Of a DNA stretch of 64,000 bases, positions 44,750 through 52,792 are shown one piece after another (position 1 is the first letter of the stretch; every line of letters starts with the position of its first letter). The translations under genes and the position numbers were made by a program. The notes under the pieces are model-generated. The model had not been told where the DNA came from. It made no database searches and was given only the letters and a program-made list of their open reading frames with translations. The stretch is taken from positions 4,117,001 through 4,181,000 of the forward strand of contig NZ_CP071793.1 in the NCBI RefSeq assembly GCF_017498545.1. The letters run 5' to 3'. The stretch is from Sulfidibacter corallicola (GTDB lineage: Bacteria > Acidobacteriota > Holophagae > Acanthopleuribacterales > Acanthopleuribacteraceae).

Positions 44750-47014
44750 TCAACGCGCGGTCAACTCCGGTACCTGAATGGCGCTTTCGTTCTCGTAGAC
44801 GCGTTTGTAATGATGGTAGGCCCGCAAAACCTTCTGGCAGTAGTTCTTGGTTTCCTCGTAGGTCACATCCCAAACGAAATGAACGGGATTGGTTTCACCC
44901 GAGAAAGTTCGCCAGCGATTGACCGCCCCCTCGCCGGCATTGTAGGCGGCGACGGTGAACAGTGACTTCCCTTCGAAATTGGACATCAGGTTGTTGACGT
45001 AACGAGCGCCCAACGCGATGGCCGTTTCGGGCTCGTAAAGGTGGGCCAGGGAGAAGTGCTGCAGGTCCTCCAGCTCTCCGGCGATCGATTGGGCCGTGGA
45101 GGGGATGAACTGCATCAATCCCCGGGCGCTGGCCCCCGACTTGGCGAATTGGTTGAACCGGCTTTCCTCGCGGATGATGGCGAGCAGGAGGTAGGGATCC
45201 ACATCTTGGCGGGAAGCCTGGGATTCGATGATGTCCCCAAAGGCGATCGGATACACGAGCTGTTGAATCGATTGGGGTAACAACTCGTGAGGGACCCAAC
45301 GGGGGTAGTGTTTGGCCAGGATTTCCCCGTGGGAGATGGAACGATAGGCGTTGCCCGCCAAACCATGCCAGGAAGCCTTGAGAAAGTGAAAGGTTTCCCT
45401 GGAGGTGTGCTTGGCTTCCAGGGACTTGGCAGCCCAGGCAAATTGGCCCACAGCGGCCCAACGCCGGGCTGGATGGGCCTCGCTCAGGGCATCGATGGTG
45501 AACCGGTTTTCGAGCGCCGGCAGGTGTTCGATCAGGCTCGAGGCCACGCGCTTCCGATGGTTTCGATCCGGCGCCAGGTAATACAGTCTCTGCAGCAACT
45601 CGCGGGACGGTTTCTCCTCTTTTTCGAAACGCGCCCATTGGCGGAAGTAATCGGTGTACAGGTGCCGGTTGCTCGCCAGTAGCTCGCGAGCCACCAGGCC
45701 GAAGTAATGGTTGGGATCGGCGTTGGCGACCTCCAGCCAAAGCTGGATCGCCTTGTCGCTGTCGCCTTCCTCCCAACGAATCATGCCTTCCCACAAATTG
45801 GCTTCCTGACGCTGCTGGAGCTTCATTCTGGGCCGTCGATACTTGTTGAGATAGTAGAGGGCTCGGCCCGGATCGTGGCGTTGCATGGACCAAATGACGC
45901 CGTTGCGATGGTAGAAGTCGAAGAGCGATGCATTGGCCCCGACCGCCTTCATTCGCTTGGCCAGTGTCCGAAATTCGGACCAATCACCCAACCGTCGCAG
46001 GGCCAGGATCTCCAGCCGCATGCTCTCGCGCAACCACCGATCGCGTTTCATCTTGCCCGACGTGCTCTGAACCAGTTCGACGACTTCGCGATCCTGGCCG
46101 TTCATGAGCAGGGTGCGTGCGTATTGGAAAGTGGCCAAGCCCTTGTAGAATTCGGTCTTCAGTTCGGGCAGGGCGGTTTGGAAGACTTTGGCGGCAACCG
46201 CCGGCTTTTCCCGTTTGGTGTGGGTCAGCGCCAGGAAGTAACGAGCTCGGTCGCGTTCCTTGAGCGAGTCCGCGTGGTCGGCGATTTTTTGGAAGTAATG
46301 ATCGGAGCGTTGGTAGGCTCGGTTTCGGTAACAGACCCAGGCGAATCGTTTCCACACGGAGGTGCGCTTCAAAAAAGCCTCGTCCTCGGCCTGCTCCTGA
46401 AGCGTGACCGCATACAGGGCCTCGTCACTGCCGGGCCAGTTACCCTGAAGCGCCTCGGCGAACCGGCGGGCTCGCCGGTGATCTTCCAACCGATAATATA
46501 AGGAGGCGAGCTGGTAATAGGCGTCCAACCGGTAACGCATCGGCGTTTTACGCGCGGTCAGGTCCTGGTAGATGCGCTCGGCATCGCCCTCCCGACCCAG
46601 CGCCAGAAAGGCCTCGGCCTGGGCCGCTTTCAAATCCCAACGATCGGCACGACTCAGCTTCGCCCCCGAGGCGGCCAAGTCCAAAACCGCCGCGTGGCGA
46701 CCCATTTTCTGGAGACAGCGCAGTTCATCCATCACCTTGAGGTTTGGTTCCACCGGGGCATCGTGATAGGCACGCCAAGCCGTTTCCAGGTACCCGTGTC
46801 GTTCGGCGAGTTCGGCCAGGCGCAGGAGCCAGAGCTCCTCGGCATAGCGCTTTTCGTTCAAGCTCGATAGGTGACCGAGCTCGCGCAACGCACGGGGAAA
46901 GTCTCGCGCTTCGCGATACTGCTCGAACCGCTGGGCGTGGTACTGCCAGAGGCCCTCTCTCGCAGAGGGGGTCAACGCCATAAGGGAACACAAAAAAAGA
47001 ACCAATCCGTTCAA
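44750..47014 (-). CDS. slt: soluble lytic murein transglycosylase (Slt70-type)
   Basis: A 754-residue periplasmic enzyme that cleaves peptidoglycan between MurNAc and GlcNAc with 1,6-anhydro products. A signal peptide begins at a TTG (NGLVLFLCSLMALTPSA). About 550 residues of helical TPR-like superhelix follow, the U-domain type. The catalytic SLT domain covers about 590-754, with Glu617 in REESRF, GLMQFIPSTA, and AAYNAGEGAV. The TTG start at 47014 was chosen because it begins the signal peptide and has GAGG eight bases upstream; the open frame extends further without a better start. It lies downstream of a region with a strong palindrome (47216-47237). Confidence 0.93.
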   Translation of the reverse strand: MNGLVLFLCSLMALTPSAREGLWQYHAQRFEQYREARDFPRALRELGHLSSLNEKRYAEELWLLRLAELAERHGYLETAWRAYHDAPVEPNLKVMDELRCLQKMGRHAAVLDLAASGAKLSRADRWDLKAAQAEAFLALGREGDAERIYQDLTARKTPMRYRLDAYYQLASLYYRLEDHRRARRFAEALQGNWPGSDEALYAVTLQEQAEDEAFLKRTSVWKRFAWVCYRNRAYQRSDHYFQKIADHADSLKERDRARYFLALTHTKREKPAVAAKVFQTALPELKTEFYKGLATFQYARTLLMNGQDREVVELVQSTSGKMKRDRWLRESMRLEILALRRLGDWSEFRTLAKRMKAVGANASLFDFYHRNGVIWSMQRHDPGRALYYLNKYRRPRMKLQQRQEANLWEGMIRWEEGDSDKAIQLWLEVANADPNHYFGLVARELLASNRHLYTDYFRQWARFEKEEKPSRELLQRLYYLAPDRNHRKRVASSLIEHLPALENRFTIDALSEAHPARRWAAVGQFAWAAKSLEAKHTSRETFHFLKASWHGLAGNAYRSISHGEILAKHYPRWVPHELLPQSIQQLVYPIAFGDIIESQASRQDVDPYLLLAIIREESRFNQFAKSGASARGLMQFIPSTAQSIAGELEDLQHFSLAHLYEPETAIALGARYVNNLMSNFEGKSLFTVAAYNAGEGAVNRWRTFSGETNPVHFVWDVTYEETKNYCQKVLRAYHHYKRVYENESAIQVPELTAR

Positions 47015-47215
47015 TGAAGCCGCCTCGTCGCCTATGAAAGACTGGTGGATCAAGTGGGGGAAAAGGTCGGGGGAAATGCATGGTACAGGATTCAATCTGG
47101 GTAGGGCGAGCTGGGTTTTGCAAGCCCGTTACAGGAATTTTACGTTGTCGTTCACCCCTTCTCGAAGACGACCAAAATCAGTCAATCCAAAGTCGACAAA
47201 GGGTCTCTCGGTTTG

Positions 47216-47237
47216 ATGTCACACTGACGTGTGACAT
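47216..47237. repeat. 22-base palindrome upstream of the transglycosylase gene (possible operator)
   Basis: ATGTCACAC (47216-47224) and GTGTGACAT (47229-47237) are perfect reverse complements around a 4-base centre, about 200 bases upstream of the slt start. A symmetrical site of this length fits a dimeric regulator of the CRP/FNR or GntR type. No regulator is encoded next to it. Confidence 0.5.
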
Positions 47238-47270
47238 GAGAATTACCAGGAAAGTCATATGGTTGGAGTC

Positions 47271-47297
47271 AAAAAAAGCGGGTCGATGCGACCCGCT
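47271..47297 (-). terminator. rho-independent terminator after the HIT-protein gene
   Basis: AGCGGGTCG (47277-47285) and CGACCCGCT (47289-47297) form a perfect 9-bp stem around ATG. On the minus strand it is followed by seven T residues (47277-47271), 26 bases after the HIT gene stop. Confidence 0.92.
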
Positions 47298-47322
47298 CCC
47301 AAGTATTCAGCAAATGAGGTGC

Positions 47323-47655
47323 TCAGCCCGGCGGCCAGGCAAAAGGGCGACCACCGAGAATGTGCAAATGCAAGTGGAACACGGACTGCCCGGCTCCCTC
47401 ACCGTTGTTGATCACCAATCGATAGTCGGTCAGGTTTTCGTCGGCGGCGATTCGCGTCGCCCGATGCATCAAGTGCCCGACGAGGTTCCGATCTTCTTCG
47501 TCCATGTCGCCAATCTTGACGATGGGCTTTTTGGGAATCACCAGGATGTGGACCGGCGCCTGGGGTTGAATGTCGCGGAAGGCGCACACCATGTCGTCTT
47601 CATAGACGATATCGGCGGGAATCTCGCGATCTAGAATTTTTTGGAAGATGGTCAT
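47323..47655 (-). CDS. HIT-family (HinT-type) nucleotide-binding hydrolase
   Basis: A 110-residue histidine-triad protein, the usual HinT length. It opens with the family start TIFQKILDREIPADIVYEDD (in part), has the nucleotide-binding APVHILVIPKKP block and ends with the catalytic triad HLHLHILGG preceded by the GEGAGQSVFH motif. HinT proteins split purine nucleoside phosphoramidates such as AMP-lysine. It is 42 bases downstream of the pseudokinase-TonB gene on the same strand and ends at a strong terminator, so it may be the last gene of that transcript. Confidence 0.96.
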   Translation of the reverse strand: MTIFQKILDREIPADIVYEDDMVCAFRDIQPQAPVHILVIPKKPIVKIGDMDEEDRNLVGHLMHRATRIAADENLTDYRLVINNGEGAGQSVFHLHLHILGGRPFAWPPG

Positions 47656-47697
47656 GATGTCCTCACGATTGAATTGAAATCAGGAAGAACCGGGGGA

Positions 47698-49800
47698 TCA
47701 GTTGGCTTTGAAGGGCAACCCGATGTAGACCCAGGTCTTCACGGGCACACCCAATTTGGAGGGTGCCGAGAAATAGAGATCCTGGGCCACCTCGATGGCG
47801 TCATCGACCATGCCGTAATCGGACTCGCCCGGTTTCAGGGGATTGCGAACCAACTCGGCCTGATCCACCTTGCCGTTTTCATTGACCAACAACCGCATCA
47901 GGAAGACGAGGGTGCGACCGCGCTTGACCACGCCGGCGCGAATGGCCTTTTTCGGCACCTTCTGGGGGTTGTAGGGCTTGAGCAACACGGGTTTGTTCAA
48001 GTTGGGGTCGTTCAGGTCGACGAGTTCGCCAATTTTCGGCGGCGTCACATCCACCTTGGGCGGAGAACCCGCCTCGGCTCCCGCTCCGGAAGGCGAGTCC
48101 GAGCTGGGCGTTTTTTCAGGCGGAGAAACAGGCAGGGGTGTATCAGAGGTCGTGCCCGCATTGCTGGCCACCTGGGTTTGGGGTTTCTTGGTGGTCGCGG
48201 GTTGCGGGGTGGTCATTTTCGGCTCGTTGATGCGCGTATCCTTGGCGGGCGTAGCGGTCTTGGCCGTAGCCGTGGCCGGGCCCTTGCCCTCCACCAAGTT
48301 TTCCAGCTCTTTCTCTTTCTTTTCCTGCTGCTTGGCGAGCGTATCGATTTCCTCTTTCTTGCGTTCGAGTTCCTGCATTTGCTTTTGCAACTTGCGTTGC
48401 AACTGGTCCTGCTCCTCCTTGGCCTTCATGCGCGCCAGATCTTCCTCGATCTGCTTGACTTCGGCCTCGAGCTGCTTGGCCTTGATCTCTTTCTCGCGTC
48501 GCGCCTGTTCCTGGGCGATGATCTCCTGTGCCTTGATCAACTCTTCGTTCTGACGCTTCAACTCTTCCATTTCGCGTGCCTGGCGTTCGGCTTCCAGGTC
48601 CTTGGCAAGCTTGTCGGCGTCGATCCCATCCTCCGGCGCGCTACCGCTCATGAAGGTGTACCCGATGGCCGCCACGACCAGCAGGACCACCACCCCGATG
48701 AGAATCGGCATCTTTGATCTGCCACCGCTTGCCGCGGGCACGGTGGCGGCTGCCGGCTCCGGCATGGTCACGCCCGGCGGGGGTCCCTTGACGCCGGCGG
48801 AGGTCGCACTCGCCACGGGCGCGGCGGCGGTCGGTGAGGCTTTGGCCTCCTCGACGGGCGTGTTCAGGAAATTCTTTTCCTTCTCGTTGGAAATCTTTTC
48901 GGCAAGTTCTTCCATTTCAACCCGAAACGCCGAGTGCATGAAAAAGGCGAGGTTGAAGGTGGTGGGGCTGTATTCACCGGAGTACAGCAAATCTTCCATG
49001 TCCTTGGACATTTTCTGGATATCGGTGTAGGCCGAGGGTGCCTTGGGGTCGAGTGCGGAAACCAGGATGTTGGCGATCTGGGTGGGAATGCTCTCGCCTT
49101 CCGAGGCCGTCACGGCATTTCCGATGCGCGTGGCCGCATCGCCGCCGCCTTCGTTGAACGGCTCGCCGGTGAGCATTTCGTAGAGAATGGCGCCGCAACC
49201 GAAGATGTCCAACTGATCGCGGTCTTCCGAGGTGTAATCCATTCCCTTGGGCACGTAATTTCCGTAGGTGGACTCGAGATCGGCAACCAGGCCCGGCAGG
49301 GCGCGCAGGGCCGAATTCAAGGCAAATCCCTTTACCTTGATTTCACCTTCGTGGGTGACGAACACGACCGACGGATTCACGAATCCGTGCGTCATGTGTT
49401 TGGTCTTGGCGTAGGCCAATGCGGAAAGCATCTTGGAGGTCACGAGCAAAGCATGGTCGATGGAAAGCGGAAAACCCTCGGAGTTGCATCGATCCAAAAC
49501 CCGATACAGGCTGAAACCCTCGTAATACTCGTAAGCGGTGGCCAGCTTCCCATTTTCCGGCAAGCTGGTTACCTGGCGCAAAATGTTGGGATGCTCCAAT
49601 TTGGCCGTAATCATGCTCTGGTTGAGAAATTGATCGAGAAAATCATCATTGCCTGACAGACTTTCACTGATGAAATCCATCAGAAAATACTTATCGATCT
49701 TGCCGTTGACCATTTCAGCGGCGCGCCAAGTAGTGCCCAAGCCCGTTTCTTCCTGCAGCTCGAGTAAGTGAAACTTGTTGAACTTTTTGATGCTTTCCAT
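47698..49800 (-). CDS. pseudokinase-TonB fusion protein
   Basis: A 700-residue protein. Residues 8-275 follow a Ser/Thr kinase fold (GLGTTW loop, a helix C region, the IFGCGAILYEMLTGEPF helix), but the catalytic residues are replaced. The VAIK Lys position reads Met41, the HRDxKP loop reads HGFVNP (138-143), and DFG reads KGF (157-159). A Pro/Ala-rich linker precedes one membrane helix at 364-384. A long charged coiled coil (about 395-503) and a Pro/Thr/Ser-rich stretch follow, and residues about 615-700 look like a TonB C-terminal domain (GRTLVFLMRLLVNENGKVDQAEL in part, then VKTWVYIGLPF). Predicted topology puts the pseudokinase in the cytoplasm and the TonB domain in the periplasm, as in ordinary TonB. 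No exbB/exbD gene is present nearby. Confidence 0.85.
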   Translation of the reverse strand: MESIKKFNKFHLLELQEETGLGTTWRAAEMVNGKIDKYFLMDFISESLSGNDDFLDQFLNQSMITAKLEHPNILRQVTSLPENGKLATAYEYYEGFSLYRVLDRCNSEGFPLSIDHALLVTSKMLSALAYAKTKHMTHGFVNPSVVFVTHEGEIKVKGFALNSALRALPGLVADLESTYGNYVPKGMDYTSEDRDQLDIFGCGAILYEMLTGEPFNEGGGDAATRIGNAVTASEGESIPTQIANILVSALDPKAPSAYTDIQKMSKDMEDLLYSGEYSPTTFNLAFFMHSAFRVEMEELAEKISNEKEKNFLNTPVEEAKASPTAAAPVASATSAGVKGPPPGVTMPEPAAATVPAASGGRSKMPILIGVVVLLVVAAIGYTFMSGSAPEDGIDADKLAKDLEAERQAREMEELKRQNEELIKAQEIIAQEQARREKEIKAKQLEAEVKQIEEDLARMKAKEEQDQLQRKLQKQMQELERKKEEIDTLAKQQEKKEKELENLVEGKGPATATAKTATPAKDTRINEPKMTTPQPATTKKPQTQVASNAGTTSDTPLPVSPPEKTPSSDSPSGAGAEAGSPPKVDVTPPKIGELVDLNDPNLNKPVLLKPYNPQKVPKKAIRAGVVKRGRTLVFLMRLLVNENGKVDQAELVRNPLKPGESDYGMVDDAIEVAQDLYFSAPSKLGVPVKTWVYIGLPFKAN

Positions 49801-50224
49801 TTTGCCGAAGCCTCCACGTGGGTGAAACGAAGTTCGAGAGTCCTGTAATGCTCAATCATTACCGAGGTTCGCCTTGGGAAAAAGAGAAAACACATCCGCC
49901 GGAACGGATATGGCGCGGTTCTCGAAATGTCGTGGTTGAATGTTGGTTGCGTGTTGTCCATCTCCAACATGACGACCAAGAGCCCAAAGTTTTTGAACCC
50001 AAAGTTTGCATCGATGCTATCTCATTCTACATGCTAACTATGTTTGTGAAACGAAGTCAATTGGCTAAAGGACCGGTTATTTGGTCCAGACGTAAAGGTC
50101 GGACAGAGGTTGCATCCGAATAAAAAGGGCGGCCGGAAACCGAGCGGCGCGGGCATCGCCGGTGCCGAAGCCTCCCGAAAAATTGTCGATCCCATCGAAA
50201 GTGAGGCCGAGAAGGTCCTTTCCG
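49801..50224. other. 424-base region between the pseudokinase-TonB gene and ddl
   Basis: It is AT-richer than its surroundings and holds the direct repeat at 49983-50007. On the minus strand TAGAAT, the reverse complement of 50024-50029, is a good -10 with TTCACA upstream at a short 15-base spacing, so a promoter for the pseudokinase gene is possible. No gene is seen. A run of T residues lies 100 bases after the ddl stop on the minus strand without a clean hairpin. Confidence 0.45.
49983..50007. repeat. 10-base direct repeat upstream of the pseudokinase-TonB gene
   Basis: CCCAAAGTTT occurs at 49983-49992 and 49998-50007, a 15-base period, about 190 bases upstream of the start codon. It may be an activator-binding element. 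Confidence 0.35.
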
Positions 50225-52729
50225 TCAATGGCGATTGCGCGCTTCACGTCCCAGTTCGATCAGCCGCGAGAGGAATTCGGCCGGCTTGAGCCTGGTTTCG
50301 GGGGTGGTCAACGCCTGGGTGTAGATAATGGTCGCCGAGGTCAAGCCTGGCAACGTATTCACCTCGATTAAATACACTTTATCCGTGGGAGGCTGGTACA
50401 TGATATCGATGCGGGCATAGCCTTCGATACCCAATCGGTTGGCGAAGGTGGCCACGCGCTCGCGAATTCGCCGCACCTGATCGACCGTCAATCCCGGAGG
50501 CGGCGTCAAATTGATACCGACTCCCTTGTTGAATTTTTCGTCGAGCGATAAAACGTCGGTTTGGGCCCGAGTCTCCGAAGGCATCAGGGCGATCTGATTT
50601 CCGGCCGGACCCAGAACGCCCACCGTCATTTCCACAAAGTGCCCCGGCGCATCGGGTCGACCCAGGTACTGCTCGACGATCAGTTGATCGAACATCGGCA
50701 TCTGAAGGAAGACATCGTCTTCGGTGACGCCGGGATAGAGCAGTTTAAGGGGCATGCGATCGAGCGAGGAAAGGGCGAACAGGAGGTACAGGGGTATTTG
50801 CGCTCGCGGATCGCGACTCACGAGCACCCCGCTGGAGCACCCGTCGCTTTTGGGTTTCAGCACCAATCCGTGCGGTGAATCCAACCGATCGCGACACCGG
50901 TCGGCCCAGAGACTGCAGCAGTTGGCGAACGCCTGATATTCGGTCGAAGCGCACAGCGCGGCGATATCGCGATGGCGATCGAAGCCATCCACCAATTCCC
51001 GCATGCGACCGGGCGCCAAGCCTTCCGCCACCAGGTCCGCTTCCAGGGCCGCCACATCGAGGATGATCTGGCCAGGCGCCTCGAAACCGGGAATGGCCCA
51101 TGCTCGACACCGAAGATTGGTTTCGTGTTTGTCCATGCAGATTCGGGAAACCCGCGAACCGCTGCCGTTGAAGGGCATGCCGCGCTCGGCGAACGCTGCC
51201 TGAAGCGTACCGTCTTCCCCAATGCCGCCGTGCAAAGCCAGGAACACGAAATCGAAATGGCGCTCGAAATCGGCCAAGGCCACTTGCCGCGGCAGGAAAT
51301 TGATGGCGTCCACGGGATGACCCACCTCGCGGAAGGCGTCGCCCTTCAAGCGATTGCAGAGCTCGATCGTGGCGCGATAATGCTCGGGATTCCCGATCAT
51401 GGCGTCGATTTCGTCGACGGTGTGTTGCAATGCGATGAAGGGCGCCACGATCCAGTATCGTTCCTCGCGATCCAAATAGACCGATGTCACGCGGTACCGC
51501 TGCAGGGCGGTCAACTTCTGGGTCACGTTGAACCAGCTCATCCGCGACACGTGACGCTCGGACGAACTGCCGCCGCCGATGACGGCGACGCGCATGCCTT
51601 CGCCCCCTTTCCGAGCGGATTCACCGACCAAACGGCGATCTTCCCGTCTGGCGGCGCGGTGCAGCATCAACTGAAACACATCACTGTGGCGAAGACCGAA
51701 CAGGGAGGCTTGCTGAAAGAGAAAGGAGTCGAGACCGCATCCGGGAATGCCGTTGAGATCGGACCAGTAAATGCGGCCGTCTTCGGTGACGAAGCCGTCG
51801 AAACGAGCCCAATCGCGCAGCCCGAAATCGCGGAACAGGGAAAGCGCCTGTTCGCGCATGCGACCCAGCAAGGCTTCATCGTGGGTGAAGGGTGTTTCGT
51901 GAATGGCGCCGGCGCCCGGCATGTACTTTTTGTTGCGGGTGTAGAGCGCGGTCTCGTCGCCTGGCAGGCCTTCCTGAACGCGAATGCCGGTGGGCAGCAG
52001 CGGGAAGATGGCGCCGTCTACATCCTGCAGGACGATCAGGGAAAATTCACGACCCAAGATGCGTTGTTCGACGAGAACCTGATCGCTGTGAGTGAAGGCG
52101 CGGGCCAAGCCTTCGGCAAAAGCCTCGCGATCGACCAGGCTCACGCCGTCGGAAGATCCGCAGTTGTTGGGCTTGGTGATCAGGCGACCGCCGGCATCCA
52201 GCGGGATCCGACCAAAAATGTCCGCGGTGAGACCGGCCGGATCGGCGTCCCATTCGCCTTTCGACAGCAGCCGGTTGGGCACGACCGGAAACCCCAGCTC
52301 GGCCAACTTGGCCACCGTCGCGCGTTTGTCCAAGGTCAGCGCCAAGCCGTCGGGATCCGATCCCACGTAGGCGTGTCGTCCATGGTCCTCGAACAGGCGA
52401 CTGAGCGCGCCGTCTTCGCCGAACTCACCGTGGACGATGGGACACAGAACGTCGGTTTCGCGCAACAGGCGATCGCGCGCTTCGGCGGTGTAGGCGGGAA
52501 GATCCAGGCCCTCGAAATCCTCGATGGTATTCGAATAGATCCATTGGCTTTCCAAGCGGTGAAACGTCAGATCGGGGCCGATGAATACCAGGCTGATGAG
52601 ACGTTCGTCCATCGACTTGCGGATACTGTCAAAAAAGGTGCGGGCAGAATCCAGCGAAATGTTGCGCTCGTTGCTGGGGCCGCCAAAAAAAATGGCGACA
52701 CGCGTCTGCTTGGGATCAAGTGGCTGCAT
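50225..52729 (-). CDS. ddl: tandem-fused D-alanine--D-alanine ligase (two Ddl units)
   Basis: An 834-residue protein with two complete Ddl-type ATP-grasp units, each normally about 310-370 residues. Unit 1 (about 1-375) has FFGGPSNER, HGEFGEDG (100-107), the ATP-binding KPNNCGSSDG (186-195) and a metal-site segment SDLNGIPG, with Asp324 where Ddl has Glu. Unit 2 (about 380-834) has GGGSSSER, HGGIGEDG (500-507), KPKSDGCSSGV and the standard IEVNTLPGLTS with Glu789 and Asn791. Unit 2 therefore looks fully active; unit 1 is diverged but keeps most ligands. Ddl joins two D-Ala for peptidoglycan. The start follows AAGGA. The gene is 63 bases downstream of the MurF-Alr gene, so D-Ala formation, dimerisation and ligation are encoded together. 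Confidence 0.92.
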   Translation of the reverse strand: MQPLDPKQTRVAIFFGGPSNERNISLDSARTFFDSIRKSMDERLISLVFIGPDLTFHRLESQWIYSNTIEDFEGLDLPAYTAEARDRLLRETDVLCPIVHGEFGEDGALSRLFEDHGRHAYVGSDPDGLALTLDKRATVAKLAELGFPVVPNRLLSKGEWDADPAGLTADIFGRIPLDAGGRLITKPNNCGSSDGVSLVDREAFAEGLARAFTHSDQVLVEQRILGREFSLIVLQDVDGAIFPLLPTGIRVQEGLPGDETALYTRNKKYMPGAGAIHETPFTHDEALLGRMREQALSLFRDFGLRDWARFDGFVTEDGRIYWSDLNGIPGCGLDSFLFQQASLFGLRHSDVFQLMLHRAARREDRRLVGESARKGGEGMRVAVIGGGSSSERHVSRMSWFNVTQKLTALQRYRVTSVYLDREERYWIVAPFIALQHTVDEIDAMIGNPEHYRATIELCNRLKGDAFREVGHPVDAINFLPRQVALADFERHFDFVFLALHGGIGEDGTLQAAFAERGMPFNGSGSRVSRICMDKHETNLRCRAWAIPGFEAPGQIILDVAALEADLVAEGLAPGRMRELVDGFDRHRDIAALCASTEYQAFANCCSLWADRCRDRLDSPHGLVLKPKSDGCSSGVLVSRDPRAQIPLYLLFALSSLDRMPLKLLYPGVTEDDVFLQMPMFDQLIVEQYLGRPDAPGHFVEMTVGVLGPAGNQIALMPSETRAQTDVLSLDEKFNKGVGINLTPPPGLTVDQVRRIRERVATFANRLGIEGYARIDIMYQPPTDKVYLIEVNTLPGLTSATIIYTQALTTPETRLKPAEFLSRLIELGREARNRH

Positions 52730-52792
52730 GAAAGGTCCTTTTTCGATACTTCGCGAGTCGGGGTGGTGCCGGAGGCAGATCGACCCAGTCTA

